DNA of 64,000 bases from Anastatus disparis (taxonomy: Eukaryota; Arthropoda; Insecta; Hymenoptera; Eupelmidae). Position numbers and translations under genes: made by a program. This document shows positions 1 through 12,375 of this stretch, piece after piece. The stretch is taken from contig JAFFSR010000281.1 of NCBI GenBank assembly GCA_017163975.1, positions 2,196,122 through 2,260,121 on the forward strand. The letters run 5' to 3'. The notes under the pieces are model-generated. The model saw only the letters and a list, made by a program, of their open reading frames with translations. It had not been told where the DNA came from and ran no database searches. Positions within the stretch are counted from its first letter, which is position 1. Every line of letters starts with the position of its first letter.

Positions 1-1000
1 GTAATAAAACTTTAAATTGAACAAGTTTTAAAGTGCTCACATGATAAAGCTATCATCAACTTTGATTCTATTTTTTTTACATCTTTTTTATGAATTTTTT
101 ATCTTTTTTTATATAAAAATATAAAAACATTGATGAAAGTTTGCAAAAAATAAAGATTTTCATTTGTTTGACGAAAATAGGTTTTGTCTAATTTTAAAAG
201 CATTAGCATTCCTGACTATTGTTGTTCTAACGAAATTCTCGTTATCCGTTAGCATCACGCATTTATCTTACTCTCTGTTATCTTCTAATTTGCTTTATAG
301 TAAAAAATATATGATTTAGGATACAGTAATGAAAATAAAAAAAATCTCTATGAAAAAAGTTATTTAACGAAAAGTCGGATGTTATTTTTATGACGAGTAA
401 AAATGGTTTAATCACAAAATTAGAAACTTCAATTGTGAAATAAAAAAAATTGTTATTTATTTAGAAGATAATTTTACAAATCCAATTATTTTTCATTAAA
501 TTAAAAATACAACTAAATAACGCAAATGACAAAAAATAAGGATAATGAAATAAATAGGTCATAACATTAAAAATAAATTTGATATTTTGTGCTATAAAGA
601 TTTATGTACAAGTAGCAATAGTCAATGTTTGGTCATACAATCAAACATGGCAAACATTTTTAAAAATAAGCATCAAATAAATTTATAAAACTGTTATAAG
701 ATAATTTTTTTGAACTTGAAAAATAAATACATTATACGATAAGAAAAATAAGAAGCAAAAAATGATGATTTTTTTTACAAGAAGTACCACTTACGTACTA
801 ATTAGTCTAAAAGCTACTTAGTAACCACTTGCTTTTAATCTTTTTTAATTTTTTTTTCAAAAAGTTTGATAAGCACATGGTTCCTTTGTACTCGTAATTA
901 TCTTCTTGGAATAAACTTTTAAATTTAAACGAAAAATATGATCAAAGAATTTTTTTATACGTTTTTGAAATTTTTTAAATATTACGGTCATTCTCTCTTC
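1..1000. other. AT-rich DNA without a visible gene
   Basis: No open reading frame with coding character, no RNA gene and no clear repeat was seen in this stretch. It is very AT-rich with many A and T runs. Confidence 0.6.
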
Positions 1001-1208
1001 TACTTTTTTAATATTAGTAATCAGTTTAAGTTACTGTTAAAAGAATATTCAATTTATCCACTTCGTACAATAGTAATCTATTCAAAGAATTTTTTAATTT
1101 CATGGGTTAAGTAAAAGATTACGTTTTGAAGATTCATAGAATATGTATTCTGTAGAATATGTGATTATTTAAAAGGTCTAAAAAGGTAATTAACGTGATT
1201 TTGAAGAC
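1001..1208 (+). repeat. Dispersed low-copy repeat, copy 1 (partner at 4951-5128)
   Basis: The segment resembles 4951-5128 in the same orientation. Shared blocks include TACTTTTTTA followed by TTAGTAATCAG/TTAGCAATCAG, then AAGTTACTGT, AATATTCAATTTATCCA, the GGGTTAA block, and GATTATTTAAAAG followed by a TGATTTTGA block. Several indels separate the copies, so this is an old duplication or transposon remnant. No coding potential was seen. Confidence 0.6.
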
Positions 1209-3061
1209 TTTGTCTTATTTGATATTCAAGAATTGTCAAACAAAACTATACTGATAAATCAAGTAAGATTTTCAATAATAACAGTTTTTTAATAATTATG
1301 TCCACTTTTTCATTTCATAATTTTTACTTCATTTCTAGTTTATATTATTAGAAAAATAACAAAAATCTTATGCTGAATTCAAATTTAAATTAAGCGCATA
1401 AATATTACAAGATACTTGAAGGTGTTTCTATTGAAGAAGGCAAAAAGGAGAATACAAACTCGTAACTTTCAACCTAGACATTCGGTCCTAATGAGCTAGA
1501 ATACAAAACTGAAGGAAAGTAAATAGAAAATAAGTCGGAGAGATGTATATCTCGAAAAACCGGAACTTAATTAATTAAATTCACTGCAGCTGTAGCTCAT
1601 TGACATTCTTTCCCTGAATGACATAATAATGAGCTCATCAGTCTTAATCAAAGATGATTATTTTATCATTCAGATATATTTGTTATTGATAAATTTACAA
1701 AAGTTTTGTTTATGAAACATAATAAATTATTATATTCAGTTTTGATATAATAAAAAACATCTAAGATTTCGACCATATTTGATCTTTGCTTTTTAATTTC
1801 AAATATCATAAAATATCATTAAGATTCTTTGAAAGTCGCAAAGGTTATTTGTATGGCATATATAAAAATAAAAATGTATTTGCAACGTTCTTTGATAATT
1901 AATAATATTTTTATTTTTAAATCATTATAGTTACTGTATATTTATAAAATAGTTCTACAAATAAATAAATTTTAAAAAGTTTTAATAAAATTACCAATTG
2001 ATGAATTGTATCAAACTTGTCACTATCAACTAATTGTTTGAGATTAAATCTTGACAGGGAGATTAATTTTTAATTTTTTTCATTCATTATTCGCTCATTG
2101 TGCATAATTATCGTCATTTAATTACTTTTAGCAACGTTCAGAAATTTAGGACAAACGTTATTGCCTAAACGAGTGCAGGAGAACGTACTTTAATAATGTT
2201 AATTATTCATTGGATACTGATGGCAAAATAGCATACCTAATACCGTTTACTAATGATATATGGGGATACATTGCTAAAGATAAATTAAAATCAAGCGTGT
2301 TGCCTTGCCAAGTCAGCAAATAAATTACTTATTTTTCTTTTTTTTAAATTTTTTCGGGAATTGATATTTTTTAGAGTTTTTTTTGTTAAAGAAATGCTTT
2401 TGTGTAAGATAATTATTGGCTAGCAAAAAGAATGCGGTTCATCTGCTAATAACTTTCTATTACTTTATCGGTTTTTGTGCAATATGTAAAGAAGAATTTT
2501 AATTAATGTCGAAAATAATTTAAGCGTATTGGATAAAATGAAATTTAATCTTGTAGTGCACGTAATTAAATTTTTTTAACTATTAATTTTTCATATTCGA
2601 TTTTTTTTTAATAAAAGCTCTTATAAAAATAGTTACAATAATGATACTAATTGAAGAAATATGCTAATATGATTTTTTTTAACAGTCTTAACTCTTAATA
2701 GGTATGGTTAAATTTCAATTTGGTTTACTGTTGACCTTATCCAAATCCATTGAATTTATAAGAATAAGTTAACGTAATTGGATTGTTAAACTTGACACTG
2801 ATTTATATTAATTCATACAGTATACTCGACTGTCATTAAGATCTTAACTCTGTATCAAGCTCAAACATTTAAGTTTGTAAGGTAAGAGAGATACAATATA
2901 CTTTATTATGTACGTCAAAGATTAAATGCTAAATATAGAGTATTTTTCTTGAGCTGAAAATATCACATTCTCTTCTGTTACCAAAAATAGAATCTATTGA
3001 ATATTATGCTTGTTGTTGAGAAAAACAGTAAACATCATAAGAGGAAAGTGATTAGTCCGTT
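1209..3061. other. AT-rich DNA without a visible gene
   Basis: Nothing gene-like was recognised on either strand; all frames are broken by stops. Confidence 0.55.
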
Positions 3062-3114
3062 GCACGTGTAAATCGTTACTTTTACCTTCAACATAAGTAA
3101 CAATTTACACGTGC
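3062..3114. repeat. Short near-perfect hairpin with CACGTG ends
   Basis: GCACGTGTAAATCGTTACT at 3062-3080 is mirrored by its reverse complement at 3096-3114 with one mismatch, giving a 19-bp stem and a loop of about 15 nt. Each stem base carries CACGTG, a canonical E-box palindrome. It could be a small transposon relic or a paired regulatory site. The stem is too short for a typical pre-miRNA. Confidence 0.55.
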
Positions 3115-4160
3115 TATGAATTGACCAACTTTTTTCTTTCTATACAGATGCGTAATGTATTATTTTATCCACCTTTGCTTTTTCCCCTCTTGAGAAAATG
3201 ATGAGCAGAGATGCATATCTATTATGTTTGAAAGATGATTAGCTCACTTTGATCACGTGATTCAAAGGTTAGCAGAGTATTAAGAGTATATAAATATAAA
3301 AATAAGCTCAAATTTCGGAATTGCATTTTCTTAAATAATTATAAATAAATTAAATGTTGGAATTGCATTTTTTTAAATAATTATAAATAACTTTCAACAA
3401 AGACAATAAATCAAAAATACAAGCCAACTTATAAAGAAATAAATTTACTTTACAACAATTCTTACTAGTATACATATTTTTTTAAATCTAAAAAACATAT
3501 AATTGAAAATAGAAACTTTATGAAATACGTGACATTGACAAATAAATCGGCTGGTCAATTCAATGATTTATTTATTGACTCTTTAGAAACTATCTTTTCA
3601 AGTAGGAAATTTGCATTGTCATTCTACTTGAGCTATTTTATTTATGAAACTCTTATATATTGATTTTGAAGACATTCTTTTTTGGATTGTTTCTCAACTG
3701 TATTTTTACTTAAATTTTTTATTCATATAATTAAATTGAAAAATTAAATTTAAAAAATATAATTAAAAAATCAATGATTATATTACTAATTAAAAAAATA
3801 TCAAACAAATTCTTTAAAATTAAAAAAATTGTATTATAACATTTTTGTGAAAAGTTGACCGACATTCAAACGTTGCTAAATTTTTTTAGCCCCAGATAAC
3901 TTCTATAAATTCTATTCGTTTATCCTTGACTCAACGTCTTTTTTGCATCCCCAAGATTTTTAAGGTATTCCGAGCTTTTCCTTTTTGCACATCTTCATAT
4001 TCAAAAAGTTTTTATTACTTTCTTTTTCTCGTCTTTTTCTACGTTGACACTACGCTTGTTGTAATGGCGCTCTACTTGTTTCCGCTTGCACACTGTTGCA
4101 AGAAAAATAAATAAATGACGAGAGCCTGGATTTCTTTGAATAAAAAAATTGAAGAAGGAA
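3115..4160. other. AT-rich DNA without a visible gene
   Basis: A 62-codon open frame at 3926-4114 is hydrophobic and of low complexity and has no recognisable domain. It is treated as chance. Confidence 0.5.
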
Positions 4161-4293
4161 AAAGAACATTTATCTATGTAGATAGCATAAGAGTTACCGT
4201 CTTTGAAAAAGTGGTTTAAACCGTTTCTATTCTTACATCTGAGTAATTTTTATCCTTTAAGAAGTTAAGATAATTTACTGTCCCTAGTAAGTT
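4161..4293 (+). repeat. Dispersed repeat, copy 1 (partner at 10145-10293)
   Basis: The segment is similar to 10145-10293 in the same orientation. Both begin AAAGAACATTTA and share AGTAATTTTTA near the middle, GAAGTTAA, TAATTTA.TGTC and CTAG.(A/G)AGTT towards the end. The divergence suggests an old transposon fragment. Confidence 0.55.
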
Positions 4294-4806
4294 CTTTTAT
4301 ATTTAGTCGCTCATTGTGATATACTTTTATTGTTAAAAGAGAAAATAAAAGATTATATTGTAAAAAGGTGACAAAATCATATGATCCGCACTGGTCACTT
4401 ATGATAATTATCTATTTATTTGCATTTTATTTAAAAGAATCGATAAGTAATATTTCTTTGCATGAAAGAATTTCACATATCGCTTTTTTTACACAATATA
4501 ACAATTATATTGTTTCATAAAGTATTAATCATCTAGTATACAGATTTAAATTATATTAACATTAATATTCATAAGGTTTTAAATTTAGAGATTTTCCGAG
4601 TTAGTGGATTCGTGAGATTATGCATTCATATACAGTTAGAGAAGAAAAAAGTAGTTGGAAGAGAGAAAAAACGAGTAAATACGTCAGTTCACATGCTCCT
4701 CTTTCATTTGAAAGAATCTTTTTTAACGCAATCACTTTTTTAAGTTCTCGTATACTTTTTTAATACTTCTTAACCCAATAAAAAAACTAAATAAAAAAAG
4801 TACAGA

Positions 4807-4950
4807 GAAATTGCTTCTAATATCAATTAATTTGATGGAAAATTATACGAAGGTAGTTTCTTGAAAAAGCTAATGCATTACGCAACAACTTTGTAAAATG
4901 ACGATTTTGTTGAGATACTTACGTAAGAGAAAATGGAAATTCGATATAAT
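4807..4950 (+). repeat. Local direct repeat, unit A (unit B at 5158-5302)
   Basis: Units A and B lie about 350 bp apart in the same orientation. They share CTTGAAAAAGCTAATGCATT, AACTTTGTAAAATGACGATT, TTGAGATACTTAC and AATTCGATATAA with few changes. The dispersed repeat at 4951-5128 lies between them, so this looks like an insertion between duplicated flanks or a partial tandem duplication. Confidence 0.7.
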
Positions 4951-5128
4951 TACTTTTTTATTATTAGCAATCAGCTTAAGTTACTGTAAGAATATTCAAT
5001 TTATCCAATCTAATTAGAAAATTTTTTAATCTTCTGGGTTAAACAAATATCACACTGAGGATTTATGCATCTATAGAATATATGATTATTTAAAAGATTT
5101 AAAAAGTTAATGAAAGTGATTTTGAGGG
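4951..5128 (+). repeat. Dispersed low-copy repeat, copy 2 (partner at 1001-1208)
   Basis: This segment matches 1001-1208 in the same orientation with indels. It lies exactly between the two direct repeat units at 4807-4950 and 5158-5302. Confidence 0.6.
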
Positions 5129-5157
5129 TCATCGATAAAAAAAAATAAAAATTCAGT

Positions 5158-5302
5158 AAAATCGCTTCTAACGTCAATTAATCTGATGGAAAGTTATGTG
5201 AAGACAGTTACTTGAAAAAGCTAATGCATTATGCAATAACTTTGTAAAATGACGATTTTCTTGAGATACTTACCGTTTGAAGGAAATGGGAATTCGATAT
5301 AA
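5158..5302 (+). repeat. Local direct repeat, unit B (unit A at 4807-4950)
   Basis: This is a high-similarity copy of unit A. The CTTGAAAAAGCTAATGCATT block is identical, and the following ACGATTTT(C/G)TTGAGATACTTAC block differs by about one base. Confidence 0.7.
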
Positions 5303-6001
5303 CGTTAAATGGGTAAAATTCAACAAAAAAAAATACATAGCACTAAGAGCGAGTACGTATTTTAACAAAATTGTCTTTCACATGCGTAAATTCTTGTTAT
5401 CTTCTCTGGTATATCTTTAAATGGCTTTTCCCCACAGCTGCGAGAATTATTAGAGGGGTTTAATCCGTCGTCCTCTGAAATCCCACGCTCTTGCAATTTA
5501 CCACAAGTGAACTTTATACCATTGCACACATATATACACATACACTTATCACAGAACGGTCGGAGGGATATCCTAAATGACAAGAAATTTTGCGCAGAGT
5601 TAGAAAAACTATTGAAAATTACTGTAATGTTATTATAATTATTTGCAAATTTTATGAATAAATTAATGTAAGGTAAAAGTAGCAGGGGATGATAAATGTC
5701 GAATAATAGAAAATATCTCAATTTTTAAAATATATTATAACATAGGTAAAAGCACCAATTATTATTCAGTTTTAATCTTCATATAGTAAATCACTAGTAC
5801 GTAAATCAATGTTTAATAAAATATTATTTAGAACGGAAAAATAAGATATGAGATTGCGTTATTTTTAGTTTGTATGAGCGCTCTTACCTCTCTTCACTAG
5901 TACTTTAAAAAGTGCTTTGGCGAATAAGTTTAAAAATTTATTAAATCATTTTTAAAATATATTTTTAAATAACTTAACTATCTACTTTGAATTTTAAATT
6001 A
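5303..6001. other. AT-rich DNA without a convincing gene
   Basis: A 119-codon open frame on the minus strand (5362-5721) was examined. Its translation has no recognisable domain or homopolymer-free coding look, and there is no flanking splice pattern. It is not called. Confidence 0.45.
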
Positions 6002-6098
6002 CCCTGGTAGAAAATTAACTAGGAATTAGCTAAAAACCAGCTAATATGATTATTTTTAACAGGTTTTTAGTTTATTTTTCGATTAACTTTCTACCAGA
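6002..6098. mobile_element. Degenerate palindromic MITE, short copy
   Basis: The left end CCCTGGTAGAAAATTAAC and right end GATTAACTTTCTACCAG form terminal inverted repeats. The same termini bound the better-preserved palindrome at 11851-12019, so these are two members of one non-autonomous family. The interior here is shorter and diverged. Confidence 0.65.
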
Positions 6099-9000
6099 AT
6101 AATCATTTATTAATATACATAAATTAATTTAAAATTTGATATCAAATAGATGACACAGTGTTCATTGATTAATTAATCGCTCTTACTGTCAATATTCCAG
6201 TTTTAGTGGTTGGTTTATAAAAATACTAAAAGATTGTATAAATTACTTTTTAATTTATTGTATTCTATCAGTGCTTAAAAAAATTAGATTTTATAGCATC
6301 GTCTAATAAGATTAAATAAAAGTGTTCATAAACGTAATTAAAGATTGAAATTATCAAATTGTCGATTTAATTTGGTTGTTTTGTGTAACCCTATAGCTAA
6401 GGACTACCGTAATTCAAGAATATCACAAAATTGTCCATTCCATGTTAGCAACAGCTGTGTCTAATTGTAAATCAATATCGCATGTACATGTTACGTGAGT
6501 AGTAAGACCAGTTTCATGGTTCCATGCTCCTCGACTTTCACTAAAATCCAAATTTTAGTTTTACATTCCAATTTTAAATTATTTAAATTTTATTTATATG
6601 ACTTTAATTTCATTACTTTTAAATAAAATCCATTTATAGCTTATTTTAAATTTTTTATAAAATTCTTTCGGTTAACATGAGCATACGTATATTTAATTAA
6701 TATTTTTAGTATTCTCAAAACATTTTGGAAATTCATATTGAAATGGTAACATAAATTCTTTAAATACATTACTTGTATTTTTACATTAATCTGTATTAAT
6801 TCACGTATTTACATTAAAATTTTATAAATATGTGCAAATATTCATGTTTTAAAATGAGTTAATTATCGTCGAATAATAAATAGCGACTGGCGATATATAT
6901 CAATTTGAAAATTTCTCCCAAAATTTCCTCGCGCTATATATACGGGAACGAGTTGAATTGAATTATCAAAAGCATTAACAATCCAGTGAGCCATTAATTC
7001 TAAATCATGAAAGTAATTTAAATGAATTAATTTTAAGCTCATGTCAAAAGCTTGCACGATATAATATTGGAACATTTAAACATGTACTATATCTAATTGA
7101 AATGTTCAACGATTTCTAGGGATATTCAAGTAATTGAATTCAACATATATACGTATACCAGCTTACATTCTGACAAGGCAATTGCGTATAGAGTATATAT
7201 GTCTAGTTCTATTTAAGAGAGAAGCTGGCATTTATTGCTATATTAGACAACATTGATTCTGGAATTTGAATATGTGAAGATATTGAGCTTTGGAAATTAA
7301 GTGGGACATAATATAAGTATATATAAGTATATATAGATACGTTTATATTTGTTTGGTAGAATTTCATTGAATTTTATTTATTTCTATTACAATTTATTGA
7401 TTTTCAATGTATGATGCAGTCCAGCTTTAATAACTTTACAAGATTTTACATTAAAGTTGTAACATTCATACTTGTATCTATCTCTTTTATTCATATCATG
7501 TAATACGTATTATTATTATTAACTATGACTTTTCATTACTAAAATTAAAACTTAATTATCTATTTCTTTGTGTTATATGTATAAGACCTTTTACAGTTAT
7601 CTGCTTGTAATTAATTTCATGTAAAGCTCGCTCAGATGTTTTTGAATGTTTTTTTTATGTTTCCTTAAAATTACATGTAACACAAAAATAGTAACTATAT
7701 TTTTATTTTTTAAATACTATTGCCCTATTTCTATTAAGCAGAGTTTCTAATTAGCTTTTTAATGTTTCTATTCTTTCCTTTTCTGCATTGTTTTTTTTAA
7801 CTTATTGTTTTTCATTTATTTTACCATTGCTTTTGTTCTTATTTGCTTTCTACTTGCTTTGCTAGTTCGTTGTATTTTTTCTCTTGTTGTAACTTTATTT
7901 CATCGTCTATTTTTTCTTATGCATAGAGTGTTTAATTACTCTTTTTTTATAGTTTTATACTTCATTGCACAATATTTGACCTTCCCTTATTTTCTGTTAT
8001 TAAATTTGAATTTTTTTTTTTTCAACATTTTCTTGCGTAATTATATCTAAAAATGCATTTCTGTTTAATATCCGTAAATGTGTTAATTACGCAGTGATTC
8101 TTTTAATTTTATTTTTTTATTTTTCTTATGACTTTTCTCCGTATTGTTTTCATGTTTCTTACCGAACTTTAGTTTTAGTATTTAATTTCATTTCTCATCT
8201 GATTATTCTTTCTAAGTTTACCAGCATTTTATCTAACTATTTTTGTTTATTATTTCCTTTTAACTTTTACTAATCACGTTTATTTTATCTGAACAATCAT
8301 TTTCATTTCTTTCAGACTGAGAATTTAATCTTGCTCTTATTTTACCTGTCTTTTTTATAATTTTAATTACGTTATTTTCCAGTGTTACTTTTTCGCTCCT
8401 CCCATGTTTTCTCTTATCATCTTGACTTCTTTATTTCGTTGACCTAACTAGACTGTTGAAATTATTTATTTCTTATAACAATAACAAATTTCTTTTTGTT
8501 TTGTAAATTGATTATCTCTGATTTTAACAATTTTAAGTTGATTTTCTATCACTCATTTAATATCTCTAAAATAAACTCACATAATCAATCTGTTATTTCG
8601 TATAAAAACAAGGTAATATATAGCTATCTCATCATATGCACATTTTGCTAAAGGCTGTATATGCGTGAGCATTAAGGTGTCTAGTTGCTTCATTAACGGT
8701 AATTCATCACCTCGTCATTGTTTGTCGATGATATAACACCGTAACCCCATTAAGCTAGAAGATACGCGTGTCAAGATCATTACACCTTAGCCTTCAGATT
8801 ATTTGCTAAAAGAGCTTTTAGTTATGATCTCCTGTATACATGACACGATACGTTGCTTGTTGTAACGAACATGGCGTTAGTATAGGTATAGTTTTTAGGA
8901 GATACAGCTTATTACTATAAATCTATTTTACAATGTAATAATATTGTTTAAAGATATTTTTTAAACTTAAATATGTGTATTTTTTTAATAATATTCTCGA

Positions 9001-9309
9001 GATCCTTTGTGTGCTTGAGAGTAGGGTTACAAAAATGGGTTGATCATATGAAAGAGAAAATAACTTAGGATTAAATTTTATTCCTTTGACGATACTTTGA
9101 ATAAAAGTGTTTAATTTTTCTTTCAATTTTTATACGCTGTATGGAGTACTTAAATTTACCTCATTAAGGAAGTTTTACCATTTTACATTAATAATAACTT
9201 TCTCAAAATATATCATTTGCATCTACAATAGAATCTTTCTATATTGTACTGATGATCGAAACACATTTTCTTATTTTTTTAAACTTTATTTTAATCCTTA
9301 TGTTACCAC
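6099..9309. other. AT-rich DNA without a visible gene
   Basis: The region includes a strongly T-rich stretch (about 7600-8600) that yields long hydrophobic chance frames (for example 7805-8050). No domain, RNA gene or clear repeat was recognised. Confidence 0.5.
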
Positions 9310-9650
9310 CCTGGTACTCCACCTACGAAATTCATCGTAAAAGTCCGTTGTAATTAAAAAATAATTAAATGTATTCGATTAATACTTAATTATTTATGTT
9401 CTAGGAAGGTATTTCTTCCTGAAAATAACAATAAAATTATGTACAGTGACCTTGGGAGTGCTGAGCCAGGTATTGGAGTAAACGATATGAAATTCTAGCT
9501 AAAAGTCCATTGTAACTAAAAATTATTATATGCATTCAATAAATATTTAATTATAAATAATTATTCATATAATAATCTTAGAAAGGTATTACAACTTGAA
9601 TATATGATTACTAAATTATATACAGTGACGTTCAAATCCCGGATTATCTC
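9310..9650 (+). repeat. Two-unit degenerate tandem repeat, ~160-180 bp period
   Basis: Matching landmarks recur in order: GAAATTC at 9327 and 9489, AAAAGTCC(G/A)TTGTAA(T/C)TAAAAA just after each, an AGGAAGGTATT/AGAAAGGTATT block, and TA(C)AGTGAC near 9443 and 9622. The two units are diverged and of slightly different length. Confidence 0.6.
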
Positions 9651-10144
9651 GAGATCCAGGAGCTATCGGAAAACCCGGGAATCTGATTGTTTGTAATATC
9701 TTAAATTCTGACCATCAAAGTAAAAATTACCGATAGTAATTTTAAAATTTTTATTTTACAATTCCATATTTTTAACAAATATTTTTAGTAACATAATTTA
9801 CGTTATTAGAAAATAGTAATTAATATTTTAATTTATGGAAAAACTATTATAAACTAAAAAAATAATATTATAATGTATTTTAATATATAATGAAAATAGT
9901 TAAACTAATTTTACCCATCACTTTCCCTATAGAAACATTTTTTAAACAATTTATTCTATTATTTGTTTAATAATGAAAAGTAATATCTGATATGTGTCTG
10001 TTGACGCTTCATATAAGTAAAAATGCACGTAATAAAATAAATAATAAAAAAAGATAATGCACTATTGATTCCCTTGGATAATAGAAAAAAAATAAGTGAG
10101 AAGAGTTTACACACTATAAAGTCGAATAAGAACCAAGAAAGGAT
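9651..10144. other. AT-rich DNA without a visible gene
   Basis: No gene seen. Two open frames on opposite strands overlap around 9959-10265, and neither carries a recognisable domain. Confidence 0.5.
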
Positions 10145-10293
10145 AAAGAACATTTACCTACGAAGTATAAGACTTATGGCCTCGGCGAAGGTAGTTCAAA
10201 CTCTCTCCTATTCTATCCTACCCAGCCTTTACAAACTCAGTAATTTTTACCTTCTCAGAAGTTAAAGAGTAATTTATTGTCTCTAGCGAGTTG
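10145..10293 (+). repeat. Dispersed repeat, copy 2 (partner at 4161-4293)
   Basis: Same-orientation, diverged copy of 4161-4293. See that entry for the shared blocks. Confidence 0.55.
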
Positions 10294-11850
10294 GTTTAAA
10301 TTCGACCAACCGCCTACTAAGAATAATACGAGGATGCTGTTACGTGTACCCCTTAAAGATACTCTACTTAACTGACGGTAGTTCGTTAATTAATTACCAA
10401 ATCAACTTGATTTTAAATAAAGAATTCTTTTTTATAATGAAAGTTGTTTTTGCAGAGAGAAAATAAAATAAATGTTACCAATAAAAATAAATCATTAATG
10501 AACTAATGTTTTATAATTTATTGTATAAAAATATCTATACTTCAACTAAAAACAAATTTATATCATACTTATTAAAAGAATTAATTGAATTTGAGTCTTG
10601 GGTTTTCTTCTAACTTTGAGCTTTTCGGACGTTTTTTTTCAATCGAAAGGTGTTAAATTCAACTTTAATATTTCATAAGTAAAAACCTAAAATAAGTAGT
10701 TTGAAAATCGAAAAACCATAAAGCCAATCAAATGTTTGTAAAATGTCTTAAGATCAAGGAAAACTACCCATAACTTTTGAAAAAGCAAGTGTTGGACTGA
10801 ATGGATGTCTTATTTCATGATTTTAAATATAAGAAAAAAATCTCAAAGTTAGAAAAAAATTTGAGACCCAAATTCAATGCACTTGTTAGTGAATTTTTTC
10901 TTTTTCTGATTTAATTAGAAAACTTGCAACAGAAGAAATGTGAATATTTTGTTTTTTTTAATGTAAACGCATATAGAATTCATACCCTTTACTGTTAATC
11001 CGTGAATTAGGTTAATTATATGGTGACAATTATCCAATATAACTCCGGTGATTCATATAAATTTTTACAGTTTTTTCTTATTTCTGTCAAACTCAAGTTT
11101 TACAAAGAACTAATATTACTATTCATGATAAAATAATAACTAAAATATAGAATCCTTTTAAGACTTAAATAACTAATTTTATCACTACAAATTGACTTCA
11201 AATTCAAAAACATTTTATTGCCTTAATAAATTAATCCATATACAACTACTGTGTTCGTGCCTCGATGCGTGCATATTTGTTAATGTATATTCAAATCTAA
11301 AGTCTATGGCAAAGCGTTTTAATGACAGCAATATTGAGAATTAGATTATATTTCATTTGCATTTTAAATTTATAATAGACGCTTTGTTAATGTTTTCAAA
11401 ATGGTTTATAACCTCTCACAACCTTTATCCTGAAAAAAGATAGCACAAAGTGTTCATATACAAGGAAAAGGATAAAAAGGAAAGGTTGTTTTTAAGCTAG
11501 ACCCGTTTTTGGTGTAGACGCCATGCTACAACCAGTCCGGGGTCTCTATGCTTATATGTTTGTACTAATAAATGCCTCTTATAAGCCACGAGACTCTAAT
11601 TTTGACTTGTTAAGATTTAACTACTTATTAATGGCCAATAACACTACACACAAATAAATTTCAATAAGTAACACGTGATTTGAATTTAAGTACTTCAACG
11701 TACATTTACCAAGAGACACTTAATTGAAAGCAATATTTAATCAAATTCTTACTAATCGTAAGATAAATTAATGTTAATTAAGATTTTACATACTTAATAA
11801 ATTCACAAAAAAATATACGTGAATTTATTATTTAATCAATTTTACTAAAT
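10294..11850. other. AT-rich DNA without a visible gene
   Basis: No coding frame, RNA gene or clear repeat was recognised. Confidence 0.5.
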
Positions 11851-12019
11851 CCCTGGTAGAAAATTAACCATTTTTTGGTCATAATTGCTGAGCTAAGCAT
11901 GTTAAAATGACACTTATCTAGAAATTCTGTTTAAAGTATTTCCAGAATTTCTAGATAAGTGTGATTTTAACATGCTTAGCTCAGCAATTATGACCAAAAA
12001 ATGGTTAATTCTACCAGGG
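11851..12019. mobile_element. Near-perfect palindromic MITE, 169 bp
   Basis: The left arm (11851-11929) and right arm (11943-12019) are reverse complements over almost their full length, separated by a loop of about 13 bp. The ends are CCCTGGTAGAAAATTAACC and its complement. There is no coding content, so mobilisation would need a transposase from elsewhere. The same termini occur at 6002-6098. AT flanks both ends, but a target duplication cannot be fixed from one locus. A transcript would fold into a long dsRNA stem. Confidence 0.85.
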
Positions 12020-12059
12020 ATTAAGCTTTGATTTTAATTTAAATAGTACTTCGTTATTG

Positions 12060-12307
12060 CTGCTACCGGTACGGAGCTGGTGTTTATCCAGCCCCTCGCG
12101 GACCTGCAGAATAATCGAAAATAAGAACACTACATTACGACTTATTAATTTTAAGATAAACTTTATTAGAAGAGAGCTGGCCAAAGAGTGCCGTACAAAG
12201 ATTCGGCTTCGATCTGCTTAAGCGTCGATCAAGCCGCCGCGGCCGCAATCCTCTCCTACTACTAAGTAGAAGGGATACATTTACATATCTTACATTATAC
12301 TATTACA
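12060..12307. other. GC-richer patch, possible old retroelement or regulatory DNA
   Basis: GC and CpG content rise sharply relative to both flanks, including a CCGCCGCGGCCGC core near 12233-12245. No reading frame or domain is evident. It could be a fragment of an LTR element or an unmethylated regulatory island about 0.9 kb upstream of the helix-turn-helix gene at 13122. Confidence 0.3.
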
Positions 12308-12375
12308 GGTGCGCTTGGATGTGTGCTTGCGTACGTCACTTTATAGGCGTGTATCGGCGCACGTCCAAGCGCGTA
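12308..12375. ncRNA. Candidate structured RNA or hairpin (pre-miRNA-like)
   Basis: GTGCGCTTGGATGTGTGC (from 12309) pairs with GCGCACGTCCAAGCGCGTAC (ending about 12376), leaving an apical segment of about 30 nt that can pair further. Stem length and overall size fit a microRNA precursor. However, the sequence is GC-rich in a GC-rich island and may simply be part of a transposon end. No homologue is recognised, so this is structure only. Confidence 0.3.

Noticed and set aside
5362..5721. 119-codon minus-strand frame
   Set aside because: No domain, no splice context and no conserved-looking segment. Length alone is not persuasive in a 64-kb window.
7805..8050. 81-codon hydrophobic frame that could suggest a membrane protein
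   Set aside because: It lies in a T-rich tract, where Phe/Leu/Ile-rich frames are expected by chance.
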